In this document: in pieces, positions 11,650-22,300 of the stretch
Numbering within the stretch: the stretch's first letter is position 1
Layout of the letters: each line of letters begins with the position of its first letter
From: Pseudopyrenochaeta lycopersici
Taxonomy: Eukaryota > Ascomycota > Dothideomycetes > Pleosporales > Pseudopyrenochaetaceae
DNA: 64,000 bases
Direction: 5' to 3'
Assembly (NCBI GenBank): GCA_003313425.1
Contig: NHZP01000014.1
Span: forward strand, 930,001 to 994,000
The notes under the pieces: generated by a model
Told to the model about the DNA's origin: nothing
The model's database searches: none
The model's input: the letters and a program-made list of their open reading frames with translations, nothing else
Made by a program: the position numbers and the translations under genes

Positions 11650-13381
11650 ATAGTTAGCATTCATGGCCGTTCCAAGGGCTGAAACATTTGTCGCAAGCGG
11701 CGAGTGAAGTGTGGTGAGTGTGCAGCATAGTTGTTCCCACAAATGACTTCAGACACGGCTAACGCACTGTAAAAGACGAAGCTAAACCTACATGCTAACG
11801 CTGCACCAAGGCTGGGTTCAAATGCTTGGGTTATGAGCGCTGGCGTATCTGGAGGAACGCTTCCATAGTATAACTTTCCGGGCGTGATCGCTCGCTGATC
11901 CGAACCTACGATGAGATTACTGTTACGGCACAGCTAGCAGCTGCAGTGAATCGTCTGGCCTCACCGTCTCCGCCCTCAGAACTGAGCCTGGTGGTATTCA
12001 AGGATGATTTTTTCTTTGCATTCATGTTCGCAAATCATGTGTGGCGATCATCAGGAGGCATCTGGTTGGAGTACGCTGCCAGTGGCAAACTCGGCCAGTT
12101 GCCGCTGAATACAACCTATGCACTTTCGCAGGCCAATATTAGTCACTCCTACCATCAAGTAGACATTGAACAGCAGAGTGTCATGCTATACGGCCAATGC
12201 TTGACGGCACTAGCTGGCTAGCTTGAAAGCCTCATCCTGGTGCAGTTTATGTATGCGGTGAGTGACACTTAAACTTTAGACTTTTCAGTAATTGTTTGAA
12301 ATCCTGAGCTGACATAACTCAGGGCTCACAAGCTGATCGCACTGGCTCAGTCTTTCATCTCAGAGGCATGGCGAAGTTGTTCCATATTTGTGGGCCAGAA
12401 GCCTTCAAGAAACAGCTGCTACTGAAATGCTTTCGAGGCTGCTAGGGCCGTAATGGTAAGCATGCTCCAGGAGCTGCATTCCCATCGCGACTTTATGAGG
12501 TCTGACGAGCCTAGATGGTTGGTTCTCTTATTGCAAAGCAACGGCTCTTTCTTGGAGACGAGAAATGGCGTATTGTACCATGGCTTAGGCATCCCGAATT
12601 GAAGACGCCGCAGAACGAACTACTAGATATCCTGATCATTGTGCTAGGAATTCTGCAGGATCACACGGCTGTATAGACATCATATCCTGCCAATCACAAT
12701 CCGTATTACGGGCTCCTGGACAGTGTAAAGTCTCAACTAATCCTACTCTACCAATGGAGATGGCGATGGCAGGCTCGTTCTGACAATGAAATCAGCGCCG
12801 ATGCTGCCTTTGCTTCACCGCCGATTGGGGATACAGGCCGTCTACACCGATTGCGCTTCCGTCGCTTCGTCTTTGCGTCGCAATTAATGTTGTATAGTGC
12901 GACCTTGATGTGGCTGTTAGCATTGTTGTTTAAGATCGATCCTTTCAGCGCTACTGCACATGTCCAAGCTTGCGCAAATGCTGCTTTGCGTCAAACCCAC
13001 ACTATGGCAAGATACTCCGCATTTCAGCCTCTCCGACTCCCTAGTGATGCCGTCACGCCACGTGAACCCGCTCTAGAGATCTGTCGCACATTCGAGTGGA
13101 TTACGCGTCACCACAACCAGAGCAAGGAGCCAACATGCCTATACCTGTTTCCGGTCGGTATGGCCATGAGCGCATTGCAAGATGAGCTTGACGGTATGGC
13201 TTGGATCAAGTCATTACTGGATGCGAGTCCAGCCACTGCTTCATATGCTTCGGGGTCTAACCAGGCAGGATTCGGATTCTATCTGAGTCGCGAGGCGCTG
13301 GCGGAACCAGGGATGATGCAAGTACAGGAGCCTTTGTTTTCAGAAAAAGACATGCAGCGGCTAAGTGCAATCAAAATCTAG
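11650..13381 (+). pseudogene. Decayed Zn2Cys6 transcription factor, paralogue of the gene at 28949-30497
   Basis: Same layout as the intact regulator at 28949-30497. The start is ATA (11650) where ATG is expected, then VSIHGRSKG, a TGA in place of the first cluster Cys, and NICRKRRVKC. An intron with donor GTGAGT, branch GCTAAC and acceptor AAAG sits at the paralogue's position. The second half reads DEAKPTC, stop, RCTKAGFKCLGY, where the stop is TAA for CAA. The regulatory-domain part continues through VWRSSGGIWLEY (about 12040), CGPEAFKKQ, LFLGDEKWRIVPW (about 12545-12590) and YQWRWRWQ. It ends with a clean C-terminal stretch (12851-13381) holding EPALEICRTFEW and LFPVGMAMSALQ. At least one frameshift (about 12430) and extra stops interrupt it. 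A GTGAGT...ACTCAG segment (about 12256-12321) may be an additional intron. Several lesions are C-to-T or G-to-A, as RIP would give. Confidence 0.85.
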
Positions 13382-14308
13382 CATACTCTCACTACTTCAA
13401 ACTTATCTTCTGTAAACTCGGATCAGGGCGTCCAAGGGGTACAGTGTGGCTCAGGGAATTTTTAAGGACAGAATTTCCCTCTCAGCGCAGATGAAGTTGT
13501 ATTTTCAGATATCCATTTACGTTCCTATAGAATGCAATCATAAGTTCAAGTTTGGATTCTATCTCACCTTTTCTATTTAGCGCCAGAGAATTTGAAATTT
13601 CTCATCCTTCAATTCTGCGCTCAATTACTGCATCAGAGCGTTAACTGCAGGCCAAATCGGGCCAATAGTGCAATAAACCGGAGCAGGATTCAACCCAGTC
13701 CAATAACTATCGGTCAACTAGCTCAGCCCCTCCTGTGACCCCAGCCCAGCTGGACCTTTTACTATTTCTAATGTTTCTCTACCATCACGACTACGGAATT
13801 GCCGTCCTATCCCGGACATTAACGCGGCAGCTCGCGTAATCTAACCTTATTTCAACTAGTTTCGAAGCAACCACGCTGCCTGGCTGCATGGTGTAGCCTT
13901 TGCAGCTTTCCTTCTCCACCAGTGAGATGTGCGGGTCTTTTACCGCTTTCGCCTACAACGCCGGTTGCTAGGATCGGAAACGGCGTACTTGCTATTGCAC
14001 ACTCCTACTTGAGTGTGTACGAGGAGGATGCGAAGAGACTTTTCTGAATCGGCGATGCTTACAAACAAGGACATGGAACGCTGTGACGCCAAAGAGGCTT
14101 AGAGATACAATGCGAGATTATTAGCAAGCCTAGACATATAATATCATTTAGCATAGGCCAAATACATCCTGAAAACCTCCATGTCGCATGTATTAAAGCA
14201 GGGGGTTTCCCTTCAAACGCATACCTAAGATCAGTAAACAAGCAGTTCGAACCAGAAGTCTACTATCTATTCTTGCGTCTTCACAGCACCTTTAAGTTCT
14301 TCTTCACT
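13382..14308. other. Intergenic between pseudogene and DUF1223 gene
   Basis: GC-balanced, no supported gene. It holds the 3' side of the pseudogene and the upstream region of the DUF1223 gene; I see no clear core promoter. Confidence 0.5.
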
Positions 14309-15103
14309 ATGGCAGCTATTCTCAATTCTCTCCTCAAGATCTTTCGTCGTAAAAAGCCGGCACCCTTGGCATGCACAGTCAATCTCGACTCCAGTGGCCA
14401 ACCCGTAGCTGACGATCTCAATCACACCCATACCTCGACATGCTTCACTGATTTCGAACCTCTTACTGTCATCGAGCTCTTCCAGTCCCAAGGCTGCCAG
14501 GCCTGTCCTCCAACAGTCCCTGGTATTCTTGAAGCCACCATGAATCCCAATCTCCTATTGCTGAGTTATAATGTTACAATCTTCGACCACATAGGTTGGA
14601 AAGATACATTTGCTACTGCAGCTTCAGATCGCAGACAGAGAGAGTATGTCAAGAGGTGGCAACGCAACAGTTTATTCACACCACAAGTCGTGGTGAATGG
14701 CGTGGTAGACGGCAACGGAGCTGGTGGCAAGACTGAAGTTGCTGACTTGGTTTCTCGTGCGCGATCTATGTACAAAGCCATGGATTGGCATATATACCTC
14801 GATGCCAATGAAACCGAGATACGTATCGATTCCGACAAGATGGAAGCTGAGATTCACAACATCCTCATTGTACTATATCGAAGTGGCGAGGAGATTGTTA
14901 AAGTCGGTAAAGGGCCGAATAAGGGGAAGAAGCTAAGGCAACGCAATGTAGTGAAGCAGGTTATGAAGATTGGAGAATGGAGTGGTGGGAATGTTACGTT
15001 GGAGCTTCCAGCTCCGAATTCAAGTATGCAGCGTGGTGAGGAGGCTGCAGTGTTGGTTCAGGCATGTGTTGGGGGCCCAATCGTGGCGGCTGTCAAGATC
15101 TGA
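14309..15103 (+). CDS. DUF1223 thioredoxin-fold protein
   Basis: Single-exon gene, 264 residues from the ATG at 14309; the open frame extends 12 codons further up but without an ATG. The hallmark is residues 53-68, TVIELFQSQGCQACPP, with a CxxC-type pair (Cys63, Cys66) at the end of the first beta strand, as in DUF1223 proteins (E-L-F-T-S-Q-G-C-x-x-C-P-P). Further family blocks are HIGWKDTFA (about 100-108), a region of basic and aromatic residues, and FTPQVVVNGVVDG (about 130-142). Length fits the family (about 200-270). There is no signal peptide; the N-terminus has a short basic patch (FRRKKP). The fold suggests redox chemistry, but no reaction is established for the family. Downstream sequence to 16051 is non-coding. 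Confidence 0.9.
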   Translation: MAAILNSLLKIFRRKKPAPLACTVNLDSSGQPVADDLNHTHTSTCFTDFEPLTVIELFQSQGCQACPPTVPGILEATMNPNLLLLSYNVTIFDHIGWKDTFATAASDRRQREYVKRWQRNSLFTPQVVVNGVVDGNGAGGKTEVADLVSRARSMYKAMDWHIYLDANETEIRIDSDKMEAEIHNILIVLYRSGEEIVKVGKGPNKGKKLRQRNVVKQVMKIGEWSGGNVTLELPAPNSSMQRGEEAAVLVQACVGGPIVAAVKI

Positions 15104-16051
15104 CTAGAGGGTTAGCGTGTTATACTGTAGTGTGTGGTGCTGCAACTTTCTTCATCTAAGGGGTATGTGGGTGAAATACCAATGAGTATGTGAATTGAGC
15201 TTTAGATGATTGAGATTTCCTTCTTCTCCACTAGTTGCACTAAGAAACTTGGCATAGCAGAGTGCTGTGTATGATTGTGGCCAAGGCACAACTTACACAC
15301 GTAGACGATGGTAGATCTGTTGTTAAACTGCATTATTATTTCAAAAGCGATTTTCGTACATACAGCGGCGCATGTGTCTCGTTGTGGTGATATTGGAACA
15401 GGACGCATGCTCTAGAAGTGGCTACCATTCTACATTTTGGTGACTGCAGGTCTAAAACTTACCAAGACCAAAGCATGAAGTAGACAAACAACGACCTCTA
15501 TCGGGCTGGGGATGAAATAGGACTTGATTATATGAAGACAGATGGCGCGAATGTGGCAACCACGATGATATTCAACAACCCTAGCCTCCCGTCTGCTCAT
15601 CCGTTGTTTTACTCGCAACGTAACCGCTACAACAAGTACAGAAGTCAATAATCTTTAGTTGTATTTACCAAAAGATGCCATTTAATAGCTAAGCCCCACT
15701 TTCTACTAAGGAACTACAGAACGGACATTACCTACGCCGGTAGTCTGTCAGGCGTGAAAATATGATAGGAAATGGGCAATCCTTTTTTGGGGGTTTTGTA
15801 CGAAACAGCTTTTCTTTGGGGTTCTCGTAAGGATAGTTTTCAAATCCCAGGCGAGGAAACATTCATCTGTTAGAAATACCAGGTTGCTGATGAGGGAAAT
15901 TGAGTTGATTATGGTAACGAGCGGGTAAATACAGTGTATATCTGAACATCCAGATGAGTTCGACAAAAGTTTAAATGGAAGGAATTTCCCTTAAAGAGAC
16001 ATCCAAGGCAGATTCGGACAGCCTGGACGCAGTCCGGTGAGGCAAATCTTC
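15104..16051. other. Intergenic between convergent DUF1223 and small-secreted-protein genes
   Basis: The two flanking genes point toward each other here. Only short frames without recognisable domains occur. No RNA gene or repeat is seen. Confidence 0.5.
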
Positions 16052-16537
16052 CTAATTGCGGTAACACTTGAAACTTGTCATCTTGTTGTCCATATTATTA
16101 GGCAGCTGCTGTGCGCCAGGAGCATATATGTCAGGCGTGCTATCGCCATTGCACACGTTAGAACTATGATCAAATCAGCATAGGCGTAGTATTGCAAGTG
16201 AAGGTGGAAATACCTCCAAAGGCGACAGCGGAAGCCTGTTGGGACTTTGATAGAACTGACCACATCATTCCAATCAGTACCCGACACCCCAACTATTACG
16301 AGTTAACTACCTTAGTTACTCTGACGGGTTGTGGCATTACTTACTACACTGAGTCTGAATCGTAATCGTCCAAGTCTTAACTTTTCCCTTCCAGTTGGTC
16401 TCCGTGTATGCAGTCATCGTTGTTATTTCTTGGGTGGTCACCTCGTCCCGCGACTCGGCAGTGCCCTCAAGAATGGCAATGCCATTCACAAGGGCGGCGA
16501 GGATGGGAAAGAGTACCAGTGAAGTTGAAAGGAGCAT
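16052..16537 (-). CDS. Small secreted beta/gamma-crystallin-like protein, three exons
   Basis: Predicted 127-residue secreted protein from exons 16537-16345, 16292-16214 and 16163-16052. Introns are 52 nt (GTAAGT...ATAG, phase 1) and 50 nt (GTATTT...ATAG, phase 2); both joins give continuous, family-like text and a TAG stop. Residues 1-19 form a signal peptide (MLLSTSLVLFPILAALVNG). The mature part has TAYTETNWKGKVKTWTI (about 42-58), DWNDVVSSIKVPTGFRCRLW (71-90), then ICAPG-like text (DIYAPGAQQL) and SFKCYRN at the end. An aromatic strand followed by W-N-D-x-x-S-S-I-K-V is the pattern of fungal secreted crystallin-fold proteins, a group that includes Cladosporium Ecp4/Ecp7. Four Cys (64, 87, 95, 124) could form two disulfides. 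Such proteins are often effector candidates; the role here is inferred. A TATA box lies at 16634-16643. Confidence 0.8.
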
Positions 16538-16633
16538 TATGAAACAAGATTTGGGGTAAGCGAGGTGAGAAAACCGTAGTAAATATTTGATGATGCTGAT
16601 GAGAGACACAGAAAAACCCGAGAGCAAGCCAGT

Positions 16634-16643
16634 GTTTATATAC
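16634..16643 (-). promoter_or_regulatory. TATA box of the crystallin-like gene
   Basis: On the minus strand GTATATAAAC lies about 100 nt upstream of the ATG at 16537, a usual distance for a fungal core promoter. Confidence 0.5.
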
Positions 16644-17329
16644 CCGCCAGGCTATTCTATCTCACGCACCACGAATGCTTTTATGATCCAAATATAGCCA
16701 ATGAGCGCAACACCGGAAGTTCTACCAAACTAGAACTTCCTGAACGCTTCCATGTGGTGGGCGCTAAGTAGCCAAGCTGCTGTTCTTACACATGTGGAAT
16801 GGTATAAAAATGATTGATCCTGTAATCGTCGTCACACAAAATATTGGAAATTCGAAGCTAGCTCGCAGGCTCAGTTTTCTTTTCGGGTTCTATATCAGCT
16901 CACCGACTTAACCCACCATTAATGACAAGCATCGCAGGCCTTGCTTCAGCCAGATATACGAACCATGAGTAGATCCAAAGAATTGAAATCTAAATCAGAT
17001 TAGAGTGTATCTAGAGGCTTCGATAATCGCGAAATGCTTCCCAATCGGGCCTCGGCTCCAAAGGCAATACCATATAAACCTGCGCAACTAGCGAAACGCT
17101 AGTATAGCGGAGCTGCATAAGGTCCACTTAGTAAGGGTTAGACGTTACGAATCAAAGACTTATCCAATTAATGTAGTAAGATGCAGCTAAGCTTCCTGGA
17201 GGTAAAGGGCAACCTAAACTGTTAACTGGCTGATTTATACAAGCAAAACGCTCCGCCTCCACCCCACTCCTCCCCCCTGCTAGCGTTTCGCCAGCTGCGC
17301 ACATTTATACAGCAGTTCGGGCACACGCT
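16644..17329. other. Intergenic upstream of crystallin-like gene
   Basis: GC-balanced sequence without supported genes. An imperfect inverted pair GCTAGCG/CGCTAGT occurs around 17088-17110 but nothing indicates a function. Confidence 0.4.
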
Positions 17330-17550
17330 CAGATATCTAACAAGATTGCGGTACCCATGTCAAGCTGAAAGTTTATCCCGTTTAAGAACATCCGATTCGG
17401 CGTCAACTCTGCTGAGCTCATCATTAATTTTGTCAAATGTATCTTTACTTCCTTGCAAAACAGACTGTGCGACAAGGTATTCACTCCTAAATTTAGAGTC
17501 ATATAACCCATTATCTGTTTCGAGAACCAACCCGCGAGATTGCAGTATGA
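17330..17550 (-). pseudogene. Unidentified coding-like fragment
   Basis: About 60 codons open on the minus strand with a hydrophilic, coiled-coil-like composition (YLVAQSVLQGSKDTFDKIND, then ELSRVDAESDVLKRDKLSA and TGA). Codon texture looks protein-like, unlike the flanks, but there is no start, no splice partner I can defend and no recognised family. Probably the tail of a broken gene cut off at the MITE side. Confidence 0.25.
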
Positions 17551-17611
17551 TTTAAAGGTTGTAGATAACGTGTCTAGCAACGTGTTCTACCACCTAATGC
17601 ACGTCCCTACC

Positions 17612-18228
<617 letters not shown>

Positions 18229-18236
18229 TCCCTACC

Positions 18237-19022
18237 TGATTAGCGCTTGTTTTGAGAACACTTAAATCCTTCTATCTCCCTATTAATATAAGCTATGCTT
18301 ACAAAATTCTAATATTTATATCTAGAACGTATTAGTAATAATTTAAAAAAAAAGCTTTTAAGTTTAAGCTAAAATTAAAAGACTTATACTAGTTTTAATA
18401 TTTAGTATAAGAAAAGATAAGTTACTTAATTATGTAATATTTACAAGCGCTACTACTATAAAGCTTTAGACACTTATTATATTCGATTATAAAAATAATG
18501 TAATAAACTATTTATTATTAATATTATATAATTAAAAAGTTATATAGCTTTAAAAAGTACGCTTTAGGTTACAATCCAGACAGCACTAAAGGAACGACTA
18601 CCTATATACAAACCCCTTAACATAGTACGTACGCTAGGCGCAAGGCTGTTCTAAGAGATAGGTAATAAGTTATAAATCTTATATACTAACCTTAAGTCTT
18701 ACTATAAGACTCTATAAGACTCTTTATATATAAAGTATTAGGACTAGTTCTATGTAGTTATAGCCTAGTCCTTAGAGTAATTAGAGTTAGATAGGTATAA
18801 AGAAGGTTAAGTAAAGGTAATAGGATTATATTAGTAACTAGAAGGTTTACTACCCTTCTAGCAGAATACTAAGAAGCTTTTATCTTACTCTTACTTTATA
18901 CCTAGGTCTAATTAGGCTAAAGGAGGTCTACCTTACTCTCTAACAAATAAGAGGATCTAATTTTATTATTTTCTGTTATCTTAAAATAAGCGGGTAAAGT
19001 ATAAATTACTTCCTTACTTTAA
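18237..19022. other. RIP-ed AT-rich sequence, origin unknown
   Basis: Strong TpA enrichment and no open frames. It lies between the MITE and a short GC-balanced host segment (19023-19078) that received the Gypsy insertion. No LTR or domain recognised. Confidence 0.45.
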
Positions 19023-19078
19023 TGTTCCTAAACTTGGCAGAAAAAGCTACATCTTAGCCGAGCAAGAACTTTTGAAAG

Positions 19079-19380
19079 TGTAAGGCAGTTAACACGCACA
19101 GTTAGGACGGTCTTAGTTAAAGAAACTTAATTTAAAAGGAAATGGACAAAATAGCAGATACCTCTCACCTTCGGGGGAGAGGTGCTGCCTATATACATAA
19201 GCTAGAGCAGGCTAGTCCTGATCCAGTTACCTAGCTTAGTAAAAGGTAAGAGGTAACAGTTACCTTTTACCTGCGTCTAGTAACTTGGCAGGATTGTTAC
19301 CTTTTACCTGCGTTAAGTAACTTGGAAGGATTGAACCCTTTTACCTGCGTCTAGTAACCTAAAAGGATTAAACCCTGATA
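19079..19380 (-). repeat. Left (3') LTR of family-2 Gypsy
   Basis: 302 bp, TGTAAGGCAGTTAACACGC at the left, ending CTGATA (CTGACA in the right LTR). It contains three imperfect direct repeats of about 36 bp around the core ACCTGCGTCTAGTAACTTGG. Confidence 0.92.
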
Positions 19381-22300
19381 CGACCCCCCCCTTTAAAATA
19401 GTAAGGGCCTCTAAACTAAGAGACAAAAATTTAAGATAAAATATAAGAAAACTATTTACTACTAAGTCCCTCTAACTTAGTAAATCTAGTAATAGGCTTT
19501 ATATAGCGCTGCGCATGTCTAAACAGTTTCCTATATAAAATCGCTAAGCTCTAAGGTGTTTTCTAATACTTCTACCTTACGACGTAAAAACAGAACCTAA
19601 AGACCTTTATATAATATATATAGGAGTAACCTTTATAATTTTTGTTTAGTTATAAGGTCCCTAGACGTAGCGCGTAAAGCGAGGCGCACTGCGTAGAGTA
19701 AGGGCGAAGGCAAGTAATCTTAAGGCTAGAGGCGCGTAAATTAAGGCAAATTAAGGCGCGCTAACTTAAGTAAAACTGTTTAGATACCTTTATCGCTGCT
19801 GAGATACTCTTCTACAGCTAGCCTATCCTTGTTAAGTAGTAACTAATTTAGAGGCATGCGATAAGTAGGTAGCTTAGGCTTATTAGGCTGTTGCTAATAA
19901 AACAGATAAGCGTTATAGTTGTTAGGGTACTTAGTTGTCAGGTGCTAGGTAGGTTTCAGGTATCTAGTCTATTTAATTAGGTACTGCTACTTACGCTTTT
20001 AGCAGCCTTTAACGCTAGTTTACTAGTAATTAAGAAAATTATTAATAAGCTACTTATCTTAAACCTCGCTGTTAGGATTAATTACCTTAATAGCTACTAG
20101 CTAAGCTAGCGCTTAATCTAGAAGCCCTTTTAAGGGCGCAGGCTAAAGAAGCTTAGGGTAAAACATAGGAAAAACTCTACTGCCTAACATGTCTAGTAGA
20201 AGGTCTAATTAATACGCCTAGCTATTATGCATAACTCTTATAACACTGTAAGGCCCTATCTACTTAAGGTCTAGCTTCTTTAATTCCTGTTTAGTAGACT
20301 AATTAATTATATTAACTATAACTTAGTCTCTAACAGCGTACTTTAGCACTAATTAGCGAGAGGTGTTAGCGTAGTAAGCTTATTCTTGTTAAGCCTATAG
20401 TATTTATTCTTATAAATAAGCGACTAGGTCCGCGTAGGTGTTTATAAGCTCGTCTGCCTAGATTTTATTACTAGCTATAGCGCTACTAAGCTTTTTATCG
20501 CAGTTTTCCCCTAGGTGTATACTACTATAAGGGTAATATCTAAGATCTGTAAAGAATAGCGTTATGCCTATAGAGGCGTTAACTGTATTATTAGCCTAAA
20601 ACTTAGCGACGTAAAGCTAGGCAGCCTAGTTAGTTTGCGCGTAGTTAATATACTAACGAAGATAAATTTCTAAGGCTTAATTTACCTGCTTAGTCTGCCC
20701 GTCTAATTCAGGGTAATAGGCTGTTAATAAGCGCTATTAGATACGCAGTCGCTTACAGACCTACCTCTAAAACTAACTAATAAAATTTGAACCGCGGTTA
20801 GAGACAATACTAAGGGGAATACTATATAATTTAAAGACCTCTATAAAGCACCTAGCAGCTTTAGCTGTAGTATAGCTATATATAGGGAAAAAATACTATC
20901 TTTTTATAAGGCAGTCTATAATAATAAGGATATTCTTAAAAGTATAGCTACTAGCTAAGAAGTAGGTAAATCTTAAATAAAATTAACTAAAATTTCTATC
21001 TAGCGTCTATAAGGTACTAGCAGTAGCTGTAAGTAACTATACTTACTGTCCTAAGGGCTTTTTATTTAGTAATAAGTAGCGCACGCGTCGCAATACTATT
21101 TAATTAACAGGTGCATCTTTAGCTAGTAATACTGCGAGTATATAAGGAAGAACGTGTTACGAGGGCCCTTATAACCAGCGATTTAATAGTTATAACATAA
21201 CTCTATAATGCGTTAGCGTAACTATAGGTTAGGAGGCACGTAAAGCCTAGTCTTGTCTATCTATAGGCGTTAGGAAGCTCCTTTACTTGTGCTTAACAGG
21301 TCTGCAGTAGAGAAGTAGTAGCTATTCTTGTAAAACTATAATAGTAATTTAGCAGTTTCTGTGTTAATAGCTTTAAAGGCCTTTTTAGCTATAGCGTTAT
21401 CAGCGTACGCGGCGTTTAGGATTTTTTCTATTAACTGATAGTTGTCCTCGTAATAGGGCAGCGAAGGATCTATTATACTGTTAATAGGCGTAGGATTATT
21501 ATTATTATTATTAAATTCTGCAGGAAAGTCTATTCTATAAGCGCGGGTAAAGCAAAATTACACTACTTTAGCTTATTCTTAGGATATTTAGTCTAGGGAC
21601 TTAGGTTAACTAAGGGCTAAGGCGCGTAAGGCTGTTACAACTGCTAGTTACATGCCTAGGGAGAGTACTTAGAGTCTAAGAATAGCAGCCTGTGTACTAT
21701 AATAAGGGTCTTCTGCGTCTATTAGGGTATCCTAAAGTTAACAGCTTAAAGCGTCTACTTTACTATTAGTTTCTCTAGGGGCATAGATAATCTTAAAGTT
21801 AAACTAGCTAAGAAATAAGGACTACTATACTTACTATTAGCTAAGTTTTTTAGTTATTATAAACTATTCTAGGTTCTTATAGTCTATTATTACCTATATT
21901 AGTTAAGAAGAGCTTATAAGTTTAGGCTCCTATTCCTTAAATACCTATATAATTACTATAAGTTTAAGATTATAGATATTATAGTTATACTCTACTAAGG
22001 AGTGTTTCTTTAAAAAGAAAGTAATAAGTTATAGGACGTCCTTATTATTATATTACTTTATAACCCCGCCTAATACCTATCCTAACGCATTAGTAAAGAT
22101 ATAGATTTACTTAGCAGGATTAAAATGCTTTAACACTACGCCTATATAAAATACTGCTTTAAGAGCCTTAAAAGCTTTTACTTCCTCCTCCCCCTATATA
22201 ATTAGCTTATAATAAACCTTCTTATAGGCGGGTTTATTAGGATAGCTACTTTTCTTTTCTATAACAGTAGCCTTAATAAGGCGTGTAAGTAGTAACGCTA

